Assembly (NCBI GenBank): GCA_958496175.1
Contig: OY292280.1
Span: forward strand, 1,178,001-1,242,000
DNA length: 64,000 nucleotides
Source of the DNA: Sisyra terminalis
Lineage: Eukaryota > Arthropoda > Insecta > Neuroptera > Sisyridae
Reading direction: 5' to 3'
The notes beneath the pieces are model-generated. The model saw nothing but the letters and a program-made list of their open reading frames with translations. It had not been told where the DNA came from and did not search any database. Position 1 is the stretch's first letter. Each line of letters begins with the position of its first letter. The translations under genes were made by a program, and so were the position numbers. Below, piece by piece: positions 50,409 through 61,999 of the stretch.

Positions 50409-50573
50409 AATGTGTATTGTTTCCAGTTTCCATTAATCAATTAACGTTCTCTCTGTAACATTCGTCCTATTTTAAATGTTACGTAACTAAATATACTTTT
50501 CGTATATAAATGTCTGTTGGTAGATGGCCACAGATTGAATTTATTTACGATGAAAACGCGGCAATTATGAATA

Positions 50574-51617
50574 TTAGGGTGTCCGTTATTTCCCAAATTG
50601 ATTTTTTTACAGCGATCGCCCCCTGAATTTTTAGTTTAAGATATAAAAAAAAAAATATCCAATACAATTAAGCTCGTAATTTTTTGATTAAACCGTGCCG
50701 GAATCATGTTACTTTTACCATTTAAATAACATGGGATTATTTGATTTTTTACTTTTTTTTTTCTCAGAAACAAGTAAATAATAAGATTTAAGATTAAATT
50801 ATTCTGACGTAAAATTTAACGCTCTACAAAAAAAGTCTTATACATTTTCGATTAAATCACTCCATTAAAAGTTCTTCAACATTTAACTTGTGCCAATATA
50901 TATAATGCAATATTTTCAACTTTTTACTTTTTTTAACTATAAAATTATTGGAAGAGAAGATAAAAATTATTATCATTAGAGCGCCAGTGATTATTTGTGT
51001 TAATTTTATGGCTTGAATTGAAAATTAAACAAAAAAAAAAAATTTTTGACAGTTAAAACAGGTGACATAAGATCCGAATTCGCTATAGTCGTGAAATTCA
51101 ATTTATTCAAGATAAATTTTCAAACTTTAATCCATATTTTGTACCTACGAAGTGAATTTCATACTAATTAATGAGACTATCGATAAAATTTCAATTAAAA
51201 TTCGAAATTTTACCATTTCGCCCGACGCCATCTATGAGAAATTTCTTAGAACTTGTAGTCAACAAATTAAATGTTGAATAAATTACAAAATACAAATTAA
51301 TTCGAGTTAAATGTTGAATAACTTTTAATGGAGTGATTTAATCGAAAATTTATAAGAGACCTTTTTTGCAGAGCGTTAAATTTTACGTCAGAATAACTTA
51401 ATCTTAAATCTTTTCGTCCATTTGTTTCTGAGAAAAAAATATTAAAAGTCAAATAATCGCATGTTCTTTAAATGGTAAAAGTAACATGATTCCGGCACGG
51501 TTTAATCAAGAAACTAAGAGCTTAATTGTATTGGATAATTTTTTTTGTATCCTAAACTAAAAATTCAGGGGGCGATCGCTGTAAAAAAATCAACTTGGGA
51601 AATAACGGACACCCTAA
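50574..51617. mobile_element. Long inverted-repeat element, about 315-bp arms
   Basis: The ends TTAGGGTGTCCGTTATTTCC and its inverse bound 1044 bp. The arms (50574-50885 and 51303-51617) include ggcgatcgc, accgtgccggaatcatgtta and tgacgtaaaatttaacgctc. The ends sit in a TA/TTA context. The centre (50886-51302) is AT-rich with no ORF. Confidence 0.85.
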
Positions 51618-52600
51618 TAAATATGGCAATATCTGTTTTAATTGTACATATCTTTAACGTAACAAATAGCAATAAAACGATCTACTACTCCTGCCGAACG
51701 TTATGTTACATATCTAAATAAGATAACCTACCCCTTCTAGTGTTACCTATTTTTCAACGACCCCTAATTGACAAAAAAGTAATTTTAAGAGTTATATAAT
51801 AATTGAAATTAGTTATTGTGATTAAAATTATTAAAAGTTTAAAAAAAGAATAAAAAAACAAAAGGCTCAATAAAAATATTCTTATATAGATTTGCTGTTT
51901 CTAATTCAAAAAAAAAGGATAAAAATTGTTGAAAATAACTTTCTGAAAAAAAAAAGCAATAGAATAGATATTTGCGGTAATTGATGAAGAAAACCAACCA
52001 ACTAAGTGTTAAAAGCCTCCCTAAAATTGATTAAGAAATCTACAAATACTCAAAATGCATCCCCAATATAAAGGGTTGTTTTCAGCTTTTAAAACCAATC
52101 TTGATGTTATCAACAGATAATATAAATTTTATACAGAAAAAAATTATGATTCTTCAAGATTTGTTTTAAATCGCTCCAGTGCCATTGATTTTGTCACGCG
52201 ATTAAGGAAAACAACCAATATGATTCTATTATAAAATTCGAAACCATATTTTCAAAGTTGATATTAGTAAATTTTATTTAGTAAATATTTATATGGAACG
52301 AATGTTTCAGAGAAAGAAATACGCATCAGAACGACTTTTTTTTTAAATATATTTCATGCAAATTGTTTACAATATGTATATTTATATATGGATAATGATT
52401 TATTTAATGACATCAAATAAAATGTACGATTTTTTCTTCAAAACTATTGTTTTTCCTTAATAATCCAACAGAGCTATGTTACTCATCACATATCAGTTAC
52501 GGAGAGATTAATACTACTTGATGACCACTGAGGAAGATTGCTTGGTAATCGAAATAAGTATCTAAGAGCAACCGTAATCCATTTTGTTTAAACTATTTTT

Positions 52601-52825
52601 GGCTTAAGTCCATTTTAGCACACCCACAATCTAACAACGTTGCATTTTCGACTTTGTTTTTAATTGAATTCGCAATATTTTTGATGATTTAATTCTAATA
52701 CGGTATAATTCTGTCTTTTGTGGCTAAATTTTCATTATGGACCGATTTAATCACGAATAAAATTAAAAACAAAGTCGAAAATGTAACGTTGCCAGATTGT
52801 GGGTGTGCTAAAATAGACTTGAACC
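52601..52825. mobile_element. GGCTC palindromic MITE, P subtype
   Basis: 225 bp, ggcttaagtccattttagca to gtgctaaaatagacttgaac-c. Unlike its relatives it shows no matching flanks. Confidence 0.82.
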
Positions 52826-53225
52826 AAAAGGAAAAAGATATTGTAGAAGGGCCCAAGAAAAAAGGAAGAAGATTAATTGAAGTTTTGGACATAGGAAAAA
52901 GAGGAATGACGAACATCGTTGGGGAGGATTATTGCAGTTGTTTTTAGGTAGAAGGTAGAAAAATTACAAATTTTAATTAGAATAAATAAAAGAGGAAATG
53001 ATTTTTTAATATTGGGAATACATTAAAGCAAAAGTAGTTTGTCACGTATATGACAACGAAATGACAGTTACGAAAACATAACCTATAAACGTCAAAATGT
53101 AATGTCAGTGTATGCCAGCAATGATAGGCGAAATGTAAAGATAAGCCAAAAGTAATAGTGAGCAATGTGTGAAATTGGCCAAAAAGCGTATTACGTTCCA
53201 TTAAATTTTTTATCAATTCGTTAAA

Positions 53226-56200
53226 ATGATGGAATGTAACAAATTGTTGTCGGGCATTGTAGTAGTGAATGCAATTCTGATCATATGTTTTGTACACTAT
53301 TTCCAACATGTGTTACATCGACAAATCACGGAATTACGACCCCCGATCGAGTACCCTTTGGAACACTACCTCAGTCATATAGTAGCCCCCGAAAATGAAC
53401 AATGCACCAGCAGTGAACCACTACATTGCGAATCCGAGGATAAATTCCAACAGTACGAGGCGCTCGGCTCACTTTCCAGTGCCATACAAATGAAGTTGCG
53501 TGGCAAAATCGAAAAAGCTTACAAATTGTTTCGACATGCTTTAGCTCTTGCCCCGAAACATCCTGATGTCCTAACATACTATGGCGAATTTCTAGAAGAA
53601 CGCAAAAATATTATATACGCCGACCAACTATACTTTAAGGTATATTCCTCTCACAAATTAATTCCCATTGTAAGTGTCGTTTAATTTTAGGCCTTAATAG
53701 CTGCACCCCATCACCAACAAGCTCTTCAAAACCGTCTACGAACCGCATCCATCGTTGACAACCTCGATCAAAAAAAACTTACAGAAATCGACAAAAAACG
53801 GGACTTACTTCTTTCAATTCCCGATTCAAACTCAGCCCTACGTCGAGCCAAAAAGGAAGCCTACTTTCTCCACATTTATCATACTGTAATAATTTATTTA
53901 AAGTTCTCCTTATAAGAAAGGCACCCGATTAAATTAGTATGAGCCGAAGTCGGAATTAAAGTCAAACATTGGTTCCGGAGCCGGAGCGGAAACCTACACT
54001 AATTTTGTCCAACTCAGTCTTGGTATATATGATACGCCGAATTTGAGAAATCACGTATTACCTGTAATCGGCAAAAGAAGTGCCTAATTCGTGAAAAACA
54101 CCTTTGTCTAATACACGAACTAGGCAAAAATATTATTTATTCTCAACTGACTTTATATTAAATTATATTACATAAATTGGACTGCAATATATTCTATATA
54201 TTGTATACACAGTACCCTTTTTAGGTTCCCAAAAGTTAGCCCTCCAAATTTTGATTTTCCACAATTTTTTTTTTTTTTGAAAATCATCTTAACACATTTC
54301 CCATGATGCATTGCAAGATTGGAATACCTTCTTATATATTATCTTAACAATGTTGACCCCAAATCTCGCCATCTACCGGCAAACGACGAAACATAGCTAC
54401 TGTTTGTGATCATTAAATTCATTTTCACTTGTAATAACAATACATTTTAATTTAAGAAATATTCTTTTCAAATTCTTTTCGAACAAAGGCTATAGGCCGG
54501 TTTGTATGGTACAAGTACCTCCGCGGCCTTTTCGATTCAAACTCAGGGGATCGTTTTGATGCTCAATAAAAAAAAATTAGCCAAATTTTCAGCTTTTTAT
54601 CGCAAGCGGTTTTCGAGTAATTCGAAAAAAAAAAACATTTTTCGATTTTTTTTTTAGTAGTAAAATTTAAAATGAATAACCTAAGATTTTTTTTTCTCCT
54701 TCTTAGGAGTAAAAGGCATGAAAAAATATTTTTTTTATTATTTTCAGATGGAATGTCGATTTTTAAGGACCGAAACAAAACTAAAATTAATTTTTTGAGT
54801 GCGTTTTTGAAAAGTGTCCACCGCCAAATTTTCTCAAAAAACGTCTTTAGTATTCTTCTATGCTCAGTAATTTTTTCAAATTTTTTGATTTGGTGGAACA
54901 ATATGAAAAAAATAAAAACTGTTTTTTTTTCTACATCTCATTCTTAAGCACACTTATTCATTTTTTTTGGTAAAGTAATATGATCATAATTATTTTTCAA
55001 CTTAAAATATACACACACTTCATTAATCTATTTAGAAAATTAAAAAATTGTCATTAAAAATTATATTTTATGCAAAAATTCTTTAAAATACATAATATAG
55101 TTTGATTAGCTTTAATAATTGTACAACGTTAATAATTCATCGAAGGCGGCTGTTAAAATAAGCCTCTCGTTATATTGCTATTTTGAAATTAATTGTAGAG
55201 GGTAAATATATTAATTTGAGATATATTAATGCAGTTTAAACACAATAAATTCAAAAAATTAGGTTTAGAATAATAATAATCAAGCAAACATTATAGAATA
55301 CAAGATGATACTATCAAGTAAAGATTAATCCATGTTGTTTAAGTCCTTGTCTTTTTAAATATAATAATTAAATTGTGGGCAATAAGGACGAAGCTTCTTG
55401 TTTATTTTATTATTTATTTTATCGCCAACGTTTCATCAGTCATTCCTGACTTCTTCAGAGCTCAAAATTCAAAAATTACTCCACAAATGTCATAAAAATA
55501 AGCTGTAAAATGACCCAACTGGTAGAACAACAGACTAAGAATACAATTTGGTATTGATAAATAAAAAATTGTTTAAAAAAATTATTGAAAAAACACAAAC
55601 TCACATGTTATAATTTTTTATTTTATTTTTTATATGTGTTATTTATAATTTCTTGAAGAAGTCAGGAATGACTGACGAAATGTTGGCGATAAAATAAATA
55701 ATATTCCACAAGAAGCTTCGTCCTTATTGCCCACAATTTAAGTAAAGATTAATCTAACACTGGCTTATGAATTAAAATTCTATAGTGTTTGCTTGATTAT
55801 TATAGCTGTAGGTAGGAACACCTTATCTAAGTTTTATTCATGGTTCTTCTATTGATTTTCAATCATCCAACTGTGATTGGCTGTTGGTGAGAACACTCTC
55901 TCCATGTTATCTGCTGACTTAGTACCAATTTTATCATAACTAAACCCTACAATTATCCTTCTCTCGAAATATTACATTTGTTTCATTATCTTGAAGTTTA
56001 AATTTTTGAAGGTTTCACTTCTATCGTTTGTGAACTACACACATGTTTTTATATCTTCCTTATTTTAAATCTCTGGATAGTAGGATAGGCAAAACCAACG
56101 ATCTGCTTGTCTTTTGTATAGATCTCAGTAATTTGATAGTGATAAAATCGGAATGAATGTTAGCAAAGATTAATCTAGAAAACCCTCGGCTTATATTAAT

Positions 56201-58167
56201 TTAAATCTGTGCATTTTTTTTAATGAATTTCCACTAAAAATAGTAATGAATCTTGGAAAATTAGGTGGCCCTCGAGGGTAATACCATGTCGTTGCAAGAC
56301 GCTCGTTCGGTGTTGGAAACTAGAATGGCGATTGGAGGAAAAAGCGTCGAAGAACACAATGAAATAATAGGCCTCGATCTTGCAATGCAGTTTATAAATT
56401 CAACGTTAGTAAATCGAGTCGGAGCGATGACGACAATTAAAGACATTCTTGAGATTCACAAACGTGTAATGGGTCCAGTGGATCCTGTCGAAAGTGGTCG
56501 ATTTCGGCGGACTCGTGTTTTTGTTGGGAATCACATTCCAGCGCCTCCCGAACAAGTCCCGACCCTGATGGATGAATTTGTTGAGTGGTTGAATTCCGAA
56601 CGAGCGATTGGTCTGCATCCGATATGGTATGCGGCTCTTGCTCACTACAAAATGGTCTACATCCATCCATTCGTCGATGGAAACGGTAGAACTAGCCGAT
56701 TACTAATGAATATGATCCTAATGCAAGTTGGATACCCTCCAGTTATAATTCCAAAACATTTTCGGTAAATAACTTAGTTTCGGCTCATCTCCTTTTTAGA
56801 ACCGTCTAATCTGACAACGTTGCATTTTCTACTTTGTTTTTAATGTAATCCTCAGATAAATTGGTCCCTAATGAACATGTAGTCACAAATGAGAAAATTC
56901 CACCAATTAACAAAAAAATCGCGTATAGAACAAAAAACAAAGTAAAAAATGCAACGATGCCAGATTAGACGGTTCTAAATGAGCCTTAGAGTCCAAGAGC
57001 CAGTAACACAAGTTTGATGAAGTGTTTGATGCACCTTGAAATTTTGTAAGGATAGTATCTATAGGATGAGAAGTAGGAATACCTGTGTTTGCATAACCCG
57101 TCAAGAATAAAGAGTAAAGAAATCCGTCAAAAATATAATTTAAAGTACTGTGATGTGATTTTACCATTAGAAGTGTCTTCTAATGAAGGTTATCACCGGT
57201 TATGCTATTTGAATTTTGAAAAAGCAATACAAAGTCAGCTACAGCGGTGATCGGCCCTCTCGCTCACTCCGCCAACCATACGCAGCCTATCTCTTTCTAT
57301 TTAAAATAAAAAAAAAATACGTCTGCCGATAGTTAAACCCCAACAAAACTGTCTGGCTTTTTGTAATTAAAATCTTCAATATTTAATTAATAAGCTGTTC
57401 AAATTTCAGAGTGAATCAAACACTTCATTTTGTATTAAAAAAAAATCAGCTTTGGACGGCATTAATTATATGTAAACCCCTTCAAAAGTGTTTGCCATCT
57501 TGGATTCTGATTTTAAATTACCTAAACTTTCGATTAACGTTTCTTGGCCTGTGAATCAAACACGTTTTTTGGCTTATATTGTATTACACCTTTCACCCAT
57601 GCGCAGTACCTGGTGTCCCGGGTTGGGTTATGCAAACACAGGTATTCCTACTTCTCATCCCATAGATATCAGCCTTACAAAATTTCAAGGTGCATCAAAT
57701 ACTTCATGAAACTTGTGTTACTGGCTCTCCGACTATATGTTTCTCCATAATTGTAGTTTACCATGCCATTTTTTAGGCACAAATATTATGAGACACTCCA
57801 AATCGCCAACGATGGTGACATGCGACCATTTGTCCGATTTATCGCCGAATGTGCCGAGCACACACTGGATCTATATCTGTGGACAAGTACATCGCACGAT
57901 AAAAATGAACTGCCAGCTTTAGACGAAAACATCCCTGCACCAAAATCGAGTCAAGTTCGCCACGAATACGCCTTAGATAATTTTGTCAAAGATGAGGCTT
58001 TTATGAGAAAGAAGCCGGTACTTCTGGAAACGTCTTCGGATACAATTTACTTGTCACCAACAGAAGATACCATCAACTACGGGGATGATTTAATCGACGA
58101 AGGACTTCAAGATACTTGGGAAGATGAAGACGACTTTAATCAAGTTAGTGGACGAAGAGTCCACTAA
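53226..58167 (+). CDS. FICD: Protein adenylyltransferase FICD (Fic domain, ER)
   Basis: Exons 53226-53639, 53691-53885, 56265-56764 and 57777-58167 give 1500 nt, 499 residues plus stop, phases 0,0,2. FICD is a type II ER membrane enzyme that AMPylates and de-AMPylates the chaperone BiP. A signal anchor spans residues 6-27. TPR repeats follow ([21 protein letters not shown] and the next repeat). A linker with [10 protein letters not shown] leads to the inhibitory helix TVALEGN with Glu207, and then the catalytic Fic motif HPFVDGNGR with His337. The sequon INST (residue 247) matches a glycosylated site in the human protein. The acidic C-terminal tail is longer than in human FICD. Both regulatory glutamate and catalytic histidine are intact, so both activities are expected. 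The 2.4 kb intron 2 falls one codon before the inhibitory helix residues VALEG and hosts a foldback repeat; intron 3 hosts two more. Confidence 0.95.
55331..55739. mobile_element. Foldback element F2 with hammerhead-like motifs, FICD intron 2
   Basis: Same family as 39084-39505. A 15-bp duplication, aagtaaagattaatc, lies at 55316-55330 and 55740-55754. The motif CTGAAGA...GACGAAA appears inverted at 55422-55461 and direct at 55651-55688. Only the left arm extends to the outer agtccttgtctttttaaat. Confidence 0.8.
56782..56985. mobile_element. GGCTC palindromic MITE, Q subtype, FICD intron 3
   Basis: ggctcatctcctttttagaa to ttctaaatgagcc. Flanks ttagtttc and ttagagtc match 6/8. Confidence 0.75.
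56997..57727. repeat. Inverted-repeat element, FICD intron 3
   Basis: The arms gagccagtaacacaagtttg...tgcataaccc and gggttatgcaaacacagg...gttactggctc are inverse over about 105 bases and bound 731 bp. The right arm ends 50 bases before FICD exon 4. Confidence 0.75.
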
Positions 58168-58432
58168 CTGACCTTGGGAATGTACAAATTTTGAAACCAT
58201 ATATTGGCTAGTTGACTAAAATTTTTAAACCATTCTCGGTAACCTACTAGCTCCAAATTCAAGCCAATCGGAAAAAGAATAGTGCGGGGGATAGTTTCAG
58301 CCTTGTGGGCTCCACACAACTTGCCGGGACAACCGGCTTCAGACATATCTGCATAACTTTTTAGTGCATGTCGATAGAAATTAATCCAGAAAATTTCAAA
58401 ACTATCGATTGAATTTCCATTTTTTTTTCTAA

Positions 58433-58438
58433 AATAAA
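58433..58438 (+). terminator. Candidate polyadenylation signal, FICD
   Basis: AATAAA lies 266 bases after the FICD stop. Confidence 0.4.
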
Positions 58439-59679
58439 TGCGTACGTGTACTTATGGATGCACATAAGAAGTTATACTTTTTTATAAAAGTAGTTTTTTC
58501 TCAGGGAATAACTTTCAACCGTTCTTGTTTTATCACTAGTTATACAACTGTTTTATAATTTTCAACAGAATTTGTATCATTACAATTGTAAGCTACTAGT
58601 AACTACCCGTTAAATATTCACAGCCAACACTAGCACAAATATCAACAATTGGTAATTAATTCAACTTTGATACAGTAATAATTATATTTAGTTTCCCCTA
58701 CACGTATATATGTTTAAATACATTCTTTGTTCTCTGCCTTTGCCGGCATATATATCAACAATTGCCAATTATTGCATTGATTTAAAATACTTTAGTATTA
58801 TTTTAATTTGGCTATAATTTCAAAAAAAAAATGGTTAACATGTAAACGAATTGTTTATTTATTGCTGTGCAACGGAAAACTAATTTACAAAATTTCAAAA
58901 CATACAAGTTACGTTTATTTTTAAAAAAAAAACACACATTATCTCGCGTAGTTGGTTTGGTAAATATTTCACATATAACAGAAGTTACCCGTTTGTGTAC
59001 ATGCGCAGTTACAAAATTCGTGACACTATTTGCGTTTTCCTTCTCACGGTGCATCTAAAGAAGTATAACTTCAAAAAAAGGGAAGATTTCACACTATGCT
59101 TTAACAACTAATAACAGTTACCGGCACCTATTATAGATTTTTATTTCTAAGTCATTTTATGGTTGAACGAGCACATTTAAATCATCTGTGATAAATAAAT
59201 TAAGAGAATATATATTTTCTTTACTTTTTGTAAAAAAAAATTAATTATTTATTTCGTAAATTTTGTGATATGTATACTATTAAGTACTGTAAATGCTATT
59301 TATTTTACCAATACGTTACATAGTTTTAAGGTATTTTTATTTGTAGTTAATGATTTGAAATAAAACTCCATAAAAATTTTCGGTGTATTATTTTGATGTA
59401 ATAGGCTACAAGCCATTAATCCTAGTATAGTTCCTAAAAATTATTAATTTCCTGTAATTTGACTGATAAAAATTTAGATGTCACCATAATTAAACATATT
59501 AAGTAATAAATATCTGCGTTAAATAATAAGTTTTATAGTATATTTATGAAAAATCACAACGAAAAGTTTTTTTTGATAAATAGCCAAGGAATAACCTGAA
59601 TTTCGGACTGGAGAGTCAGGGAATTGGTGTTGAAAAAAGCTGAACATCCTGGTATATGAGTCAAGGAAATACATTGAGA

Positions 59680-59815
59680 GTAGCAATTCGTAGCATGTCT
59701 GATCCCCGGCCATATTTGTCTTTACCAATCAATATTACAGTTGCATTTCCGTCATACTGAAGTGGTAAGAAAAATGCATTTTAATGTTCAAAATAAACAT
59801 TAGAAGTAGCGCCCG
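59680..59815 (+). repeat. R-family repeat copy
   Basis: cgtagcatgtctgatccccg, accaatcaatattacagttg, catactgaagtggtaagaaa. A 3' fragment recurs at 61198-61275. Confidence 0.6.
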
Positions 59816-60681
59816 ACCAAACTTTCGGTTTCAACTGTAAAAAAGGACCTGTGAAAAATATCAAAAACTTTTATAGAGATAAGTTATAGGAAAAAAAGTG
59901 CTCTACAAAAAATGTCCTATAAAATGTTCTCATAAAATTGATGGTTGCGTCAAAAAATTAAAAAAATATTAAAATTTCTCTTTCGTTCAACTTTGACCTC
60001 GAATAACTTTTGAAGGAATAAATATATCAAAAACTTGTCCGCGTCCTTTTTTGTAGATCGTTCAATTTTCTACAAGAATATATCTTGATCATTCCGAAAT
60101 ATTGTCACCAACGTGAGCTATAAAATTCCAAAGTGCAAGAGAATATAAATGAGGTAAGATGTACCTGAAAACAAAATATTATCAAAATCAATAAACCTGT
60201 TATTGAAACGTACGAAAGAATGCAGGTAGGCAGAAATTGATGTTCGAATTATCGAACTTTGATTCATAATGATCAATATTGTGACCAAAACCGGCTGAAT
60301 TCCAAGCTGGTGTGAAATTGCAAACGATTCTTCGCCTGGTCTCAACGGGTGGTATGAAATTAACATAATTACAGCTTGAAGGCCAAAATGTGTGAAAAAT
60401 ATTGCTTCAAAAGTGTCACTAATGGATTCAAAAAGAGGTGTTAATGTATTTATAATTGACAACAAATAATAAATACCTGAAACTGGTTCCAAATTCCTGA
60501 CCTTCATATTTATGTCGGCACCTCTTAATATTAATATTAAGAGCTTCAACTTTCACTGTTTTCTTTTTGTCATTCCCAACAATATTTTCGATATAATTAA
60601 GAAAAAAAAATCATAATTTTTTTTAATCAGTCTAATACACAGTATAACAGATGATAAAATTCAGATCTCAGCTTTTATATT

Positions 60682-60846
60682 TTAAATAAGAAAAAAATCA
60701 GGTTATTTAAGATCTTTTTGTTTTTTGTGAATCAAGAAGCCTAAGGAAGTTACGATTAGTAACGAAACGTAGCTAATTGAATAATAAAAATATTAAATAA
60801 AAAATAAAAAGATCTTAAATAACCTGAATTTTCTTCTTATTTAAAA
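60682..60846. repeat. Inverted repeat with hammerhead-like centre
   Basis: The arms aaatcaggttatttaagatc and gatcttaaataacctgaatt bound CTAAGGA-GTTACGATTAGTAAC-GAAACGTAGC at 60740-60772. Confidence 0.65.
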
Positions 60847-61999
60847 AACACAGTATAACTGTTTAAAGTCAGCGAAAAAATCTTATTTTGATGTAACAGT
60901 AGTCAAGAGTAAGCTACAGAGTACTTTCTGTTATGTGTACCGAATCATATTAGGGAAAAATTAATTTTGTTTTGTAACTTTTCTTTTATTTTATAATAAA
61001 TTTATGATAATTATGTGTTATGTTTATGATTAGCTTAAATATTAAAGACCACGATTAATAAACACCTATAGGATTTAAAAGTAAAGCCTGACTAAATTAT
61101 GATAGCCTTTCTTTTCCTACGAAAAGATGGCCTTGTATGAAAGTTTCGGTTTCGGCTGAAATGGTTGAAGCCAAAATTTGGTTTTGGTTTCGGCCGAACA
61201 CTAATTAGAAATCGTTTAAAGTTATTAGAGACATTTTATTTGTAATGGTTTCAAAATGCCTTTTTTCAACAGAGATACTGTTTAGTTTTCCGCGTGATTC
61301 AATTGTTTTGTCTAGCTTCGTCTATTAAATCGGAAATTTAAATTAGAGTAATCAATTCGTCTTTTTAATAACTCCGGAATTTAATTTCGTTTTCTTTTGC
61401 TAATTTCCAGTTTCTATTCTGCGACATGTGAAAGTAGTATGAAGTGGAAGAAGTATGAATATTTTCCCTCTTACAATGTGACCTATCCTGTTTTTCTTTT
61501 TGTCATCATACCGTTGATTCTTCCCAATACTTTCACGTTGGTATCGCAATTCATTCATTTAACTTTCTCCATTCTTCTCCAGCATCACATTTCAAAGCTC
61601 TCCAGATACTTATTTTCTTGTTTCTTTTTTTTGGGTTCAGCTTTCCGATTTATATAATGCTACACTCCGCACTTTAGTGATTACTTCCATAACTGAAGTT
61701 CTAATTTTTGAATCGAAAGAGTAGTTATTAATAGAAAGCGCGTTTATTGTTTTGACCGTGGAGTATATAAATACATGATAGTTTAATCCTGTATTTGATT
61801 ATCATTAAATGAGTACGTTTATCTCATGTACTTGTCTATAAGTTATCAATTAAATATGAACACATTTGTTTTATCAGTATGTGATTGAATTTTTAATGAA
61901 AAGGCTTACGATAACTATTGATGAAAAATTGAAAAGTATAGCATAGTAGGGGGACCGAGTAGTTTCTAAATTGGTGGAATGTAAGAGAAATGGATCGGT

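Larger units (their letters stand above)
48777..53225. other. Paip2-FICD intergenic region
   Basis: Contains the Paip2 3' UTR, the inverted-repeat elements at 50028 and 50574, the M fragment at 52495 and the MITE at 52601. The remainder (49.0-50.0 kb, 51.7-52.5 kb) shows only AT-rich sequence and short chance ORFs. Confidence 0.6.
58168..61999. other. FICD to receptor-gene intergenic region
   Basis: After the FICD 3' UTR the DNA is AT-rich and largely featureless, apart from R fragments, tttcggtttcgg DNA at 61140-61205 and the inverted repeat at 60682. A minus-strand open frame at 60118-60549 could not be supported as a gene. Confidence 0.55.

Noticed and set aside
54563..54947. Overlapping open frames on both strands
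   Set aside because: Driven by poly-T/poly-A tracts giving Phe/Lys-rich strings; within FICD intron 2.
57488..57709. Open frame in FICD intron 3
   Set aside because: It is the inner part and right arm of an inverted repeat; FICD homology resumes only at 57777.
60118..60549. Minus-strand open frame of 143 codons with hydrophobic segments
   Set aside because: It lacks a clear family match. An overlapping frame looks equally open (IFHTFWPSSC...), and splice-like sites fall inside it. Kept out of the annotation as unsupported.
61397..61657. Hydrophobic open frame before the receptor gene
   Set aside because: AT-rich chance frame without a splice link to 62000; the receptor exon has its own signal peptide.
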